64,000 bases of DNA from Actinomyces gerencseriae DSM 6844 (GTDB lineage Bacteria > Actinomycetota > Actinomycetes > Actinomycetales > Actinomycetaceae), in assembly GCF_000429265.1 (NCBI RefSeq), contig NZ_KE386871.1:177977-241976 (forward strand), given 5' to 3'. A program made the position numbers and the translations under genes. Each line of letters opens with the position of its first letter. Positions within the stretch are counted from its first letter, which is position 1. The notes under the pieces were generated by a model, which saw only the letters and a list, made by a program, of their open reading frames with translations, made no database searches and was not told the origin of the DNA. Shown piece by piece: positions 8,334-17,022 of the stretch.

Positions 8334-9279
8334 GTGCCCCCGGCGCCCCCGCCGGACCCCCGGAGCGCCCCGACAGGACTGAGCGCCCAGGGCATCCGCC
8401 TGGCCTACCACCCGGCCCACCCCGTCATCGAGAACCTGAGCACGGCGATCACGCCGGGCGCGGTGACGATGATCGTGGGCCCCAACGCCTGCGGGAAGTC
8501 CACGCTGCTGCGGGCCCTGAGCCGAGTCCTCTCCCCCGGCTCGGGGCGGGTGGTCCTCGACGGCCGCGACATCGCGACCCTGTCCCCCAAGCAGGTGGCG
8601 CGGCGCGTGGGCATGCTGGCGCAGTCGTCGATCGCGCCGCCCGGCATCACCGTGCACGAGCTGGTGGCGCGCGGGCGCTACCCCCACCAGTCGATCCTGC
8701 ACCAGTGGTCCGCCCGTGACGACGAGGCGGTCAGCGAGGCGATGGAGCGCACCGATGTGAGCGCCCTGGCGACCCGCCGGGTCGCATCCCTGTCCGGCGG
8801 GCAGCGCCAGCGCGTGTGGATCGCGATGGCTCTGGCCCAGCGCACCGGCGTCCTCCTGCTGGACGAGCCCACCACCTATCTGGACCTGGTCCACCAGGTC
8901 GACGTCCTGGAGCTGTTCCACGAGCTCAACACCGACCTGGGAACCACGATCGTGGCGGTGCTCCACGACCTGAACCAGGCCTGCCGGTACGGCGACGAGA
9001 TCATCGCCATGCGCGCGGGCGCCATCCTGGCCCACGGCGCCCCCGAGGACGTGATCACCGCCGAGCTGGTGGAGGACGTCTTCGGCCTGCCGGTGGAGAT
9101 CATCGCCGATCCCCTCACCGGCACCCTTCTGGTCCTGCCCCGGCCGCGCGGGACGATCGGGGCTTCGGCTGATAGCGATCGGGATGGTCCTGGGAGTGCC
9201 TGGGACGGCGCCCGCACGGCTCGTAGGCTCAAGGCAACAGCGCCCGAGCACCACCGGGCGCGGGTAATGGAGGATCCCA
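8334..9279 (+). CDS. Siderophore ABC transporter ATPase (FecE/FhuC type), reading frame continues into the next gene
   Basis: Cytoplasmic ATPase of the iron importer. Walker A is GPNACGKST, the signature [10 protein letters not shown], Walker B VLLLDEPTTYLDL and the H-loop VLHD, all intact. The natural C terminus of such proteins is near LLVLPRPRG (about residue 270). Here no stop follows. The frame continues through about 45 unstructured residues into the dehydrogenase ATG at 9280 and ends only at 10334. The end given here is the last base before that ATG, not a stop codon. The GTG start is 6 bp after the binding-protein stop. Stops exist in both other frames in GCTGATAGC at 9168-9176, so one lost base could explain it. 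Confidence 0.8.
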
Positions 9280-10334
9280 TGAGCACCGCAACCCCGCTTC
9301 TGCCCACCACGATGCGCGGCGTCGTCATGCACGCCCCCGGGGACGTGCGCGTCGAGGACCGCGAGGTCCCGCGCGTCATCGAGCCCACCGACGCCGTCCT
9401 GAAGATCGAGGTCGCCTGCATCTGCGGCTCCGATCTGTGGCCCTACCGGGGCATCCAGCCCGTCGACGAGGCCCGTCCCATGGGGCACGAGTACGTCGGC
9501 ACCGTCGTCGAGGTCGGCGACGACGTCAAGAACATCGAGGTCGGCGACTTCGTCGTCGGCTCCTTCTGCATCAGCGACAACACCTGCGAGATCTGCGCGG
9601 ACGGCTTCCAGTCCCGCTGCGCCAACGGCGGTTTCATGAGCGACACGCAGTCGCAGTACACGCGCGTGCCCCAGGCCGACGGCACTCTCGTCGTCGTCCC
9701 CGGGGGCAGGCCCGAGGACCCGGAGATCATGGCCTCGCTCCTGGCCGCCTCCGACGTGCTGGGCACCGGCTGGTTCGGGGCCGTGGCCGCTCACGCCGGC
9801 CCCGGCAGGACCATCGCGGTGGTCGGCGACGGCGCCGTGGGCCTGTCCGCCGTCCTGGCCGCCAAGGCCCTCGGCAGCGAGCGGGTCATCGCCTTCTCCC
9901 GCCACGAGGACCGCGCTCGGCTCGCCCGCGAGTTCGGCGCCGACGTCGTCGTCGCCGAGCGCGGCGAGGAGGGCGCCGCCAAGGTCAAGGAGCTCACCGG
10001 GGGCTACGGGGCCCACGGAGTCGTCGAGGCCGTCGGCAACCAGGTGTCCATGGACCAGGCCATCGCCTCGTGCCGGCCCGGCGGGCACGTCGGCTACGTC
10101 GGCGTGGCCCATGGCGTGAGCCTGAACGGGCAGCGGCTCTTCTTCGCCGAGGTCAGCATGCTGGGCGGCCCCGCCCCCGTGCGCCGCTTCCTGCCCGACC
10201 TCATCGACCGCATCCTCAAGCGCGAGATCGACCCGGGCAAGGTCTTCACCCTGCGCCTGCCCCTGGAGGAGGCGGCCGAGGGCTACAAGGCGATGGACGA
10301 GCGCCGCGCCATCAAGGTGCTGCTGGAGGTCTGA
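9280..10334 (+). CDS. Zinc-dependent alcohol dehydrogenase family protein
   Basis: Medium-chain dehydrogenase of 351 residues. Catalytic zinc ligands are CGSD and GHEYVG. Structural zinc cysteines appear in CISDNTCEICADGFQSRC. The Rossmann nucleotide-binding motif is VVGDGAVGLSAV. The ATG at 9280 has a strong GGAGG site 5 bases upstream and a plausible separate leader, so it can be made alone. It is also in frame with the upstream ATPase, with no stop between them (single open frame 8334-10334, 666 residues). The substrate is unknown; the sequence is of the broad formaldehyde/alcohol dehydrogenase group. Confidence 0.85.
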
Positions 10335-10335
10335 G

Positions 10336-10371
10336 CCCCGGCCCGGCCCCGGACCCCGGCCCGGCCCCGGA
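10336..10371 (+). repeat. 18-bp tandem repeat, two perfect copies
   Basis: CCCCGGCCCGGCCCCGGA is present twice in tandem directly after the dehydrogenase stop. It could form GC-rich secondary structure; no other role is visible. Confidence 0.7.
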
Positions 10372-10521
10372 CCGCCGCGGACGTCATGAGCGCCCGCGAC
10401 GGCCCGGGACCGCGTGCGCCGTCCCGCGCGCGACGGCCGGGGCGGCCCGCAGCGCGCCACCAGCCCGCGAAGGCCCTCGGAAGGTCGCGGAGAATCTCGG
10501 AACCGCCGCTACCGTGGTGCC

Positions 10522-11370
10522 ATGACCGACGCCACGACCGACGCCACGACCGAGACCGCCTCCCCATCCCCGGCCGGCGAGCGCCGCTGGCGCGACGACC
10601 TGCACCTGGCCCACACGATCGCGGATCAGGTCGATCCCCTGACCCGGGGCCACTTCGAGGCCCAGGACGTCGAGGTCGAGACCAAGCCGGATCTGACCCC
10701 GGTCACCGCCGCCGACCGGGAGGCGGAGCGCCTCATCCGCGACTACCTGTCGCGCGCGCGCACCCGCGACTCGGTGCTCGGCGAGGAGTTCGGGGTGACG
10801 GGTCACTCGCCGCGCCAGTGGATCATCGATCCGATCGACGGGACGAAGAACTTCGTGCGCGGGGTGCCCGTGTGGGCGACCCTCATCAGCCTGGTGGAGG
10901 ACGGAAGGGTCGTCGTCGGCCTGGCCTCCGCGCCCGCACTGGGCAAGCGCTGGTGGGCGGTCGCAGGGGGCGGCGCGTGGAGCGGACGGTCCCTGGCGCT
11001 CGCCCATCGGCTGCACGTGTCCGGTGTGACGGCCCTGGAGGACGCCTCCCTGTCCTACTCCTCCCTGTCCGGCTGGGCGGAGCGCAGGCGGCTGCGCGGC
11101 ATGCTCTCGCTCATGCAGAGCTGCTGGCGCACACGCGCCTACGGCGACTTCTGGTCCTACATGCTGCTGGCCTCCGGCGCGGTCGACCTGGCGGTCGAGC
11201 CCGAGCTCGAGGTCTACGACATGGCAGCACTCGTTCCGATGGTCACCGAGGCGGGCGGGCGCTTCACCTCGCTGACGGGCGAGCCCGGCCCCTGGGGCGG
11301 CGACGCCGTGGCCACCAACGGCCCGCTGCACGACGCCGTCCTCGCCCGGCTCGCCGCCGAGACCGACTGA
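10522..11370 (+). CDS. hisN: Inositol monophosphatase family protein, probable histidinol-phosphatase
   Basis: Mg-dependent phosphatase of the IMPase fold, 282 residues. Metal-binding signatures are visible: LGEEFG, DPIDGTKNFVRG and, near the end, YDMAALVPMVTEAGG. Actinobacteria often use this family member as histidinol-phosphatase (HisN), dephosphorylating histidinol phosphate to histidinol. The general match is to that subgroup, but inositol phosphatase activity cannot be excluded. The ATG at 10522 was preferred to an earlier in-frame ATG-like start because the upstream residues are Arg/Pro-rich and unlike the family. No other his genes are in the window. Confidence 0.8.
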   Translation: MTDATTDATTETASPSPAGERRWRDDLHLAHTIADQVDPLTRGHFEAQDVEVETKPDLTPVTAADREAERLIRDYLSRARTRDSVLGEEFGVTGHSPRQWIIDPIDGTKNFVRGVPVWATLISLVEDGRVVVGLASAPALGKRWWAVAGGGAWSGRSLALAHRLHVSGVTALEDASLSYSSLSGWAERRRLRGMLSLMQSCWRTRAYGDFWSYMLLASGAVDLAVEPELEVYDMAALVPMVTEAGGRFTSLTGEPGPWGGDAVATNGPLHDAVLARLAAETD

Positions 11371-11453
11371 AACCGGCCGGCACCGGGGCGGAACGGGCCC
11401 GACGTCGGCCCGGCGCCCGCTCGAGGCCGGGACGAGAACCGATCGCGGGCCGA

Positions 11454-11531
11454 CTCCGCGCGCTCACGGCCCTCCCGGTGGTTCCTGCCAGCGGCGTGCT
11501 AACCGTCGCCGGCTCCGCGCGCTCACGGCCC
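11454..11531 (+). repeat. 19-bp direct repeat upstream of uppP
   Basis: CTCCGCGCGCTCACGGCCC occurs at 11454-11472 and 11513-11531, 59 bp apart, with no mismatch. Its function is unknown. Confidence 0.65.
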
Positions 11532-11660
11532 CCGCCCCATCGAGCAGGGTGACGAGCGGGCGACGGGACCGTGACGCGGCGAGACGGCGAGTGGAACTGC
11601 GAGACGCGGCGGCGCGCCGACACAGCGGCGCAGTGAGACTAAGGCCAACGCCGCAGACCT

Positions 11661-11693
11661 GTCAGCACCGCGTCACGGCACGATAACCTTCGG
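11661..11693 (+). promoter_or_regulatory. Phased GTCAC-type array upstream of uppP (candidate MtrA site)
   Basis: Three 11-bp units start GTCAG (11661), GTCAC (11672) and ATAAC (11683), the last ending 32 bp before the uppP ATG. The spacing equals that of the array upstream of mtrA. OmpR-class regulators such as MtrA bind direct repeats of this kind; binding here is inferred. Confidence 0.4.
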
Positions 11694-11725
11694 GCGACCC
11701 CATCCGCCCTCATCCTGGGAGACCC

Positions 11726-12589
11726 ATGAGCTGGCTGCACGCCGTCATCCTCGGCATCGTCGAGGGCATCACCGAGTTCCTGCCCGTCTCCTCGACGGGC
11801 CACCTCAACATCGTCGAGAAGCTCCTCGGCTACGACATCGACGGGAAGGGCATCACCGCCTTCACCGCCGTCATCCAGATCGGGGCGATCCTGGCCGCCG
11901 TCATCTACTTCTGGGGCGACATCGTGCGCATCGTGGCGGCCTGGTTCAGGGGACTGACGAACCAGAGCGCGCGGAGCGACCCCGACTACACGCTGGGCTG
12001 GGGCATCATCCTGGGCTCGATCCCGGTCGCGGTCGTGGGGCTGGTCCTCAAGGACTTCATCGAGGTCACGGCCCGCTCCCTGTGGGTGATCGCCGGCGCG
12101 CTCATCATCTGGAGCGCCGTCATGTGGTTCGCCGACCAGCAGTCCGACGGCCCGACGGGCGCCACTCACGCCTCGGCCGGCAAGGGCATGAGCCAGGTCA
12201 GCGTCAAGGACGCCCTCATCATCGGCGCCTTCCAGGCCCTCTCCCCCGTCCTCCCGGGCATCTCCCGCTCCGGCGCCACGATCTCCGCCGGCCTCTTCCT
12301 GCGCTTCGACCGCGTGACCGCCACGCGGCTGTCCTTCTTCATGGGCATCCCCGCCCTCATCGCCGCGGGCCTGCTCGAGGCCGTGACCGCGGCGGGGGAC
12401 ATCGCCGACGGCATCGGATGGCCCGCCACCGGCATCGCCACCGTCGTCTCGGGCCTGGTGGCCTACGCGACGATCGCCTGGCTGCTGAAGTTCGTCTCCT
12501 CCAACAAGTTCACCGGCTTCCTCGTCTACCGCGTGGTGCTGGGCGCGATCATCATCGCGCTCGTCGCCTCCAGCACGATCACAGCCTGA
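11726..12589 (+). CDS. uppP: Undecaprenyl-diphosphatase UppP (BacA family)
   Basis: Membrane enzyme that recycles undecaprenyl diphosphate to the monophosphate carrier for peptidoglycan and surface glycan synthesis; the family confers bacitracin resistance. The two catalytic consensus regions are intact: GITEFLPVSSTGHL near residue 12 and PGISRSGAT near residue 180. The length of 287 residues and about eight membrane helices are normal for the family. It stands alone on the plus strand, with a convergent neighbour downstream. A phased GTCAC-type array lies 33-65 bp before its ATG, which would link it to cell-wall control by MtrAB. Confidence 0.95.
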   Translation: MSWLHAVILGIVEGITEFLPVSSTGHLNIVEKLLGYDIDGKGITAFTAVIQIGAILAAVIYFWGDIVRIVAAWFRGLTNQSARSDPDYTLGWGIILGSIPVAVVGLVLKDFIEVTARSLWVIAGALIIWSAVMWFADQQSDGPTGATHASAGKGMSQVSVKDALIIGAFQALSPVLPGISRSGATISAGLFLRFDRVTATRLSFFMGIPALIAAGLLEAVTAAGDIADGIGWPATGIATVVSGLVAYATIAWLLKFVSSNKFTGFLVYRVVLGAIIIALVASSTITA

Positions 12590-12727
12590 TCCCCGATCCG
12601 ATCGATCGGCCTGATCCCGGGGCCGCGCCGCAGCCCGTGCCGCCCCGCCCCGCGATCGATCGCCTCGCAACCCGCCCCGGGAGGGCTCCGCGTGGTCGCC
12701 GGGCGGTCACTGGGCGAATCCGCGCAG

Positions 12728-13351
12728 TCACTGGGCGGTCACGGTCATGTCCTCGTCGGCGCTCACGACGTGCTCGATCCCGGCGAGTCCATCGATGAGG
12801 CACGGGTTGAGCGACGGGTCATCGAGACGGACGAGCAGTCCTCCGCCTGCGACGCCGATGTCATCGACGGTGGCGCCGCACAGGCCGGCGGTCGTCTCGA
12901 TGGAGCCGGCCATCATGCCCAGGACATCGTCGAACCCGTCGGAGGCGAGCAGGCCGCTCATCTGCTCGTCGAGGACGAGGAGGACTCCGGTGACCGCCGG
13001 ACCGCCCGTGGAGGCATCCACCGGCGGGCGGGGGACGGCGTCCCCGCCCCCGGGCGAGCCGGGCGGAGTGGCCGCGGTGGACGAGGAGACCGCGGCCGCG
13101 GCACCGTCCTCGGTGCTCGCCCCGGTGCTCGGCGCGACGCCGGGGGCCGGGGCGGAGGCGGCCGTGAGGAGTGTCGCGAGGGCGATGACGGCGCAGGCCG
13201 CAAGACGAACGGCGCGCCGTGGCCGCTGCGGCTCCTGCGATAGCCGCAGCGCCGGGGCCCCGTGGTCACCGTCATGCGCGGATCCACTGCTCGTCGGCTC
13301 CTCGCCGGCCGCGCTCGGCCCGCCTCCAGCGGATTCCTCCACGCCCGTCAC
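12728..13351 (-). CDS. Membrane-anchored protein with an I9-propeptide-like C-terminal domain
   Basis: No database family was recognised by eye. The 207-residue protein has a charged N terminus, one membrane helix near residues 48-66 (LAACAVIALATLLTAASA), a Pro/Ser/Gly-rich linker, and a compact C-terminal domain from about 118. That domain reads strand-helix-strand-helix-strand: GVLLVLDEQ, FDDVLGMMAG, GGGLLVRLDD, LIDGLAGIEHV, VSADEDMTVTAQ. This layout and the closing phrase resemble the propeptide of the adjacent subtilase (GADGV-like turn, then EAVEPEVHMTA). The gene starts (GTG) 33 bp after the subtilase stop, so the two are probably co-transcribed. An inhibitor, foldase or partner role for the protease is inferred. 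Confidence 0.6.
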   Translation of the reverse strand: MTGVEESAGGGPSAAGEEPTSSGSAHDGDHGAPALRLSQEPQRPRRAVRLAACAVIALATLLTAASAPAPGVAPSTGASTEDGAAAAVSSSTAATPPGSPGGGDAVPRPPVDASTGGPAVTGVLLVLDEQMSGLLASDGFDDVLGMMAGSIETTAGLCGATVDDIGVAGGGLLVRLDDPSLNPCLIDGLAGIEHVVSADEDMTVTAQ

Positions 13352-13384
13352 CGCCCTCCATCCGGGGTCGCCTGATCCGGCGGC

Positions 13385-15022
13385 CTACTCGGTCGTCTCC
13401 GTCGTCGGGCTCCGGACCCCTCGCAGGGAGTCCAGGAGGCGACCGATGGGATCCGAGGGCTCGGGGCTCGGCTCGGGCTCGGGAGCCGGTTCGGCACCGG
13501 CATCGCCACCGGTATCGCCCTTGTCCTGCTTGGCCCTCTGGGTCGCGGCCGCGGCGTCGACAATACCGCTGCCGCAGCCGTCGCGGTCGCAGTCGCTCAC
13601 GGGGGCGGCGGTGTCCTGCAGCAGGGTGGTGGCCTTGTCGCCCGTGATCGAGGGATCGATGGCCAGGAGCAGCGCGACCGTGCCGGCGACGTGCGGGCTC
13701 GCCTGGCTGGTGCCCACCATGAGGGCGTAGCCGGAGCCCTCCGGAGTCGTCGTGGAGGTATCGACGGCGGACAGGACGCCCCCGCTGGCGACATCGCCGC
13801 CCGGGGCGGAGACGCTGACACCGGCGCCGTAGTTCGAGTAGGAGGCGCGGCTGCCGCTGCTGGAAGTGGAACCGACGGTGATGACGTTCTTGCAGCCCGC
13901 GGGGGTCACGCCGCTCACGTCCTGGTCCGAGTTGCCCGCGGCGGCGACGATGATCGAGCCGCGCTCGACGGCGGCGTCGATGGCGTTCTGGGTGTAGGCC
14001 GGGCAGGTGCCGTCGCCGCCCAGGCTCACGTTGATGACCCGCGCGGGGTTGGGATTGTCAGGAACGCCGTTGACGTGCCCTCCCGACGCCCAGGTGATGG
14101 AGTCGATGATGTCGGTTCCGGCGCCTCCGCATCGGCCCATGGCGCGCACGGGGACGATCGCGGCCCCCGGGGCGACGCCCGCCACGCCGATCCGGTTGTT
14201 CGCGTTGGCGGCGATGATGCCGGCCACGTGGGTGCCGTGCCAGGAGGAGTTGGTGGCCTCGGATCCCTGGTAGCAGGCGTTCGCCTCGACGTTGTCGCCC
14301 TCGTCCGAGGGATCCGCATCGCGTCCGTCGTTGTCGCGGGCGATCCAGGAGTCGGAGACGAAGTCGTAGCCCGGCAGGAGCCGGCCCTCCAGGTCCGGGT
14401 GGGCGGCCAGGATGCCCGTGTCGATGACGGCGACCGTGACGCCCTCGCCCGTGGACTGCGACCAGGCGTTCGTGGCGTTGATCCCGTGGGAGCCGGAGGT
14501 CATGTCCCACTGGTAGGAGAAGTACTCGTCGTCGGGGACGTTGTCGTCCAGGGCCGTCATGTGCACCTCGGGCTCAACGGCCTCCACGCCGTCCGCGGCT
14601 CCGAGCGCGGAGATGAACTCCTCGACCTGATCGGGGGTGAGCCTCTCGCTCAGCACGACACCCACCGTGCCGAGGGAGTGGGCGGTGACGGACTCGACCT
14701 CGACCGAGATCTCGCCGGCGGCGGCGGTGAGGGCCTGCTTGTCGCCCGCGGGCAGGGAGTCGATGATGTTCGTGCCGTAGGCCTCCACCGACCCGATGGC
14801 GTTGGCGGCGGGCGTCCCCTCGGAGTAGGTGACGACGAAGCGGTCGCTGTAGGCGTTCTCGGCGGTGGCCTCGGCGTCCTGCCCGGGCGTCGCCGTCGCG
14901 GACGGGTCGCCGGTGGATCTTCTGAGCACGCCGGTGAGACCCGCGGCAATGACGAGGACGGAGACGACGGCGAGGACGGAGACGACGACCACGGCCGAGC
15001 GCCTGCTGAGTATCGTGCGCAT
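13385..15022 (-). CDS. Membrane-anchored S8 family serine peptidase (subtilase)
   Basis: Secreted subtilisin-like protease of 545 residues held by an N-terminal membrane helix (about residues 8-30, VVVVSVLAVVSVLVIAAGL). An I9-type propeptide spans about residues 60-160. The catalytic triad is complete: Asp in VAVIDTGILAAHPDLEGR, His in SSWHGTHVAGIIAA, Ser in MVGTSQASPHVAGTVA; the oxyanion Asn is in VAAAGNSD. The tail after about 510 is a Pro/Glu repeat (PEPEPSPEPS) and may span cell wall. The ATG at 15022 was chosen because it directly precedes the signal helix. The frame stays open far upstream, but that part overlaps the next gene and is a shadow. Confidence 0.9.
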   Translation of the reverse strand: MRTILSRRSAVVVVSVLAVVSVLVIAAGLTGVLRRSTGDPSATATPGQDAEATAENAYSDRFVVTYSEGTPAANAIGSVEAYGTNIIDSLPAGDKQALTAAAGEISVEVESVTAHSLGTVGVVLSERLTPDQVEEFISALGAADGVEAVEPEVHMTALDDNVPDDEYFSYQWDMTSGSHGINATNAWSQSTGEGVTVAVIDTGILAAHPDLEGRLLPGYDFVSDSWIARDNDGRDADPSDEGDNVEANACYQGSEATNSSWHGTHVAGIIAANANNRIGVAGVAPGAAIVPVRAMGRCGGAGTDIIDSITWASGGHVNGVPDNPNPARVINVSLGGDGTCPAYTQNAIDAAVERGSIIVAAAGNSDQDVSGVTPAGCKNVITVGSTSSSGSRASYSNYGAGVSVSAPGGDVASGGVLSAVDTSTTTPEGSGYALMVGTSQASPHVAGTVALLLAIDPSITGDKATTLLQDTAAPVSDCDRDGCGSGIVDAAAATQRAKQDKGDTGGDAGAEPAPEPEPSPEPSDPIGRLLDSLRGVRSPTTETTE

Positions 15023-15169
15023 GAGGATGACTTTCGGTGGGCGGTGGCCCCGGGGACAGGGCCCACTCCGAGATCCGGAGTGATAGGAGTGTGTCACGGG
15101 GGTCCGCTGACCACCATCGCAGGCGATGGGGAGTTCGCCCCGAGTCGAGCGGCCGCGCCCCGCCCTCGT

Positions 15170-15204
15170 CGAGATCGGTTCGGTTCCGCACCGAGATCGG
15201 TTCC
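15170..15204 (+). repeat. 22-bp phased intergenic repeat, copy 2 (about 1.6 units)
   Basis: Units start at 15170 and 15192, both beginning CGAGATCGGTTC, in the gap between the exporter gene and the subtilase gene. The first unit continues GGTTCCGCAC, as in the copy at 19193. Confidence 0.8.
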
Positions 15205-15249
15205 CCCTGAGCCCCCGCCCACCACTGCTCTCCGACCCGTACGCACTCC

Positions 15250-17022
15250 TTACGCACCAGTCCAGGCCTCCCACAGCCTGGTGTACTCGCCCCCGGCGGC
15301 GACGAGCTCGTCGTGCGGACCCAGCTCCACGACCCGCCCGTCGATGAGGACGACCACCCGGTCGGCCGCAGCGGCGGCGTCGAGCCGGTGGACGACCATG
15401 ATCACGGTGCGCCCGGTCAGCACGGCCTCCAGCGCTCGCTCCGCCGAACGGGCCGCCCCCGGATCGAGCAGGCTGGTCGCCTCGTCGAGGACGAGCGTGG
15501 TCGGGTCCATGAGCACGATGCGCGCCAGAGCCACCTGCTGGGCCCGCCCCGGATCGAGGTCGGCCCCGCCGGCGCCCACGAGCGTGGCGAGGCCGTCGGG
15601 CAGCTCGGCCGCCCACGGCCCCGCGCCCACGACGTCGAGGGCCCGGGCGATCTCGGCGTCGGTGGCGTCGGCCCGGGCGATGCGCAGGTTGTCGGCCAGG
15701 GAGCATGCGAAGACGTGGTGCTCCTGGGTGACCAGGACGACCTCCTTGCGGAGGGCGGCCTCCGACAGCGCCGTCAGATCCGTCCCCTCGCCATCCGGCC
15801 CGTCCGCCCCGACCGTGACACGACCGCGGGTGGGCGGGTGGATGCCGGCGAGCAGGCGCACGAGCGTCGACTTCCCGGAGCCGGATGGGCCGACGACGGC
15901 GAGCCGCTCCCCGGGGAGGACCTCGAGGTCGACGTCGTGCAGCACATCGCGGCCCTCCCGATAGGCGTAGGACGCGCCTCGCGCACGCGGGGGCGCGGCG
16001 GCGGTCCGGTCGCTGGATGCCGTGCGGTCCGGCTCGACGAGCTCGACGCCGACGATGCGGGCCATGGCCGCGGAGGCGGACTGCACGGAGTCGAGCCAGA
16101 AGGTGATCTCGTGGACGGGCCCGCGCAGCTGAACCGAGTACAGGGCCACGGTGGCGACCGCACCGAGCGTCACCGCCCCGCGGCCCAGGAGCCATGCGCC
16201 CCAGGTCAGCACGACGAGCAGCGGCAGCATCACGACGACGGAGAGCCCGGCGACGAGGAGGACCCGCAGCCACAGGGTGTACTGCTCGGTGGTCCACACC
16301 TCGCGCACGGCGCGATCGAGCACCAGGTTGCGGCGCGCCCCGAGGCTCTGGGCATCGACGGTGGCGGCCTGATCGGCGGTCTCGGCGACGGCGCCGTCGA
16401 CCTCGGCCCACAGGGCGCTCATGGCCCTGTAGGCGGGGATGGCGCGGCGCATGTACCACCGGCCGATCGGCCCGGCCACGACCATCGCCGCGAGCATCGA
16501 GAGGCCGAGGACCGGGGAGCTCACCAGCGCGGCCACCACAACGGTCAGGATCGTGAGCACGATGATGAGGAGCTGGGAGACGCCTCGCTGGACGACGAAG
16601 CGGATCGACTCCAGGTCGTGGCCGGTGCGACCCAGGAGGTCGCCGGTGCCCGCGGCCTCGACGACGCCGAGAGGCAGGTGCATGACGGCGCTCACCAGCG
16701 CCTCGCGCATCTCGGCGAAGACCCGTTCTCCGAGGACTCGGGCGAGGTACTCCCCGATTCCGGTCAGCAGCGCGTTGGCGGCGGCCAGGGCGATGACGAT
16801 GACGATGAGGCGGCCCAGCCGCCCCGCCCCGCCGTCCGCGTCGGCAGCATCGACAGCATCCACCATGAGGCCGAGGACCCTGGGGATGGCCGCCGAGGCG
16901 AGGGCGGCGGACAACTGGACGACGGCGAGGGCTCCGACGGCGCGCCCGTGCTCGCGCAGGAGCGCGCCGAAGCGCCGGCGCACGTCGGCGGCATCGGCCA
17001 CGGGGAGGCGCAGGGCGCTCAT
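15250..17022 (-). CDS. ABC exporter half-transporter, ATP-binding/permease (partner B)
   Basis: Type IV exporter of 590 residues: six membrane helices (about residues 20-310), then an ATPase domain. Walker [10 protein letters not shown], Walker [13 protein letters not shown] and the H-loop VHRLD are normal. The signature is degenerate: LDPGRAQQ replaces LSGGQRQ. Its ATG overlaps the stop of the upstream half-transporter (ATGA), which has the opposite defects, so the two surely form a heterodimer with one working ATP site. Substrate unknown; such pairs move peptides, lipids or drugs. The subtilase gene lies downstream on the same strand, after 227 bp with a repeat. Confidence 0.88.
   Translation of the reverse strand: MSALRLPVADAADVRRRFGALLREHGRAVGALAVVQLSAALASAAIPRVLGLMVDAVDAADADGGAGRLGRLIVIVIALAAANALLTGIGEYLARVLGERVFAEMREALVSAVMHLPLGVVEAAGTGDLLGRTGHDLESIRFVVQRGVSQLLIIVLTILTVVVAALVSSPVLGLSMLAAMVVAGPIGRWYMRRAIPAYRAMSALWAEVDGAVAETADQAATVDAQSLGARRNLVLDRAVREVWTTEQYTLWLRVLLVAGLSVVVMLPLLVVLTWGAWLLGRGAVTLGAVATVALYSVQLRGPVHEITFWLDSVQSASAAMARIVGVELVEPDRTASSDRTAAAPPRARGASYAYREGRDVLHDVDLEVLPGERLAVVGPSGSGKSTLVRLLAGIHPPTRGRVTVGADGPDGEGTDLTALSEAALRKEVVLVTQEHHVFACSLADNLRIARADATDAEIARALDVVGAGPWAAELPDGLATLVGAGGADLDPGRAQQVALARIVLMDPTTLVLDEATSLLDPGAARSAERALEAVLTGRTVIMVVHRLDAAAAADRVVVLIDGRVVELGPHDELVAAGGEYTRLWEAWTGA

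Larger units (their letters stand above)
11371..11725. other. Intergenic gap upstream of uppP
   Basis: About 355 bases with no gene. It contains a 19-bp perfect direct repeat (CTCCGCGCGCTCACGGCCC at 11454-11472 and 11513-11531) and, next to uppP, a phased GTCAC-type array. No clear sigma-70 promoter hexamers were recognised. Confidence 0.5.

Noticed and set aside
6150-10460. Open minus-strand frame of over 1400 codons
   Set aside because: It lies opposite the binding protein, ATPase and dehydrogenase genes, which have clear motifs. The translation is low-complexity Gly/Ala/Asp, typical of antisense frames in GC-rich DNA.
12725-12740. GTCAC-N6-GTCAC with the same 11-bp spacing as the candidate MtrA sites
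   Set aside because: It overlaps the last codons of the I9-like gene (encoding VTAQ and stop) and lies between convergent genes, so it is probably chance. It shows that a single pair alone is weak evidence.
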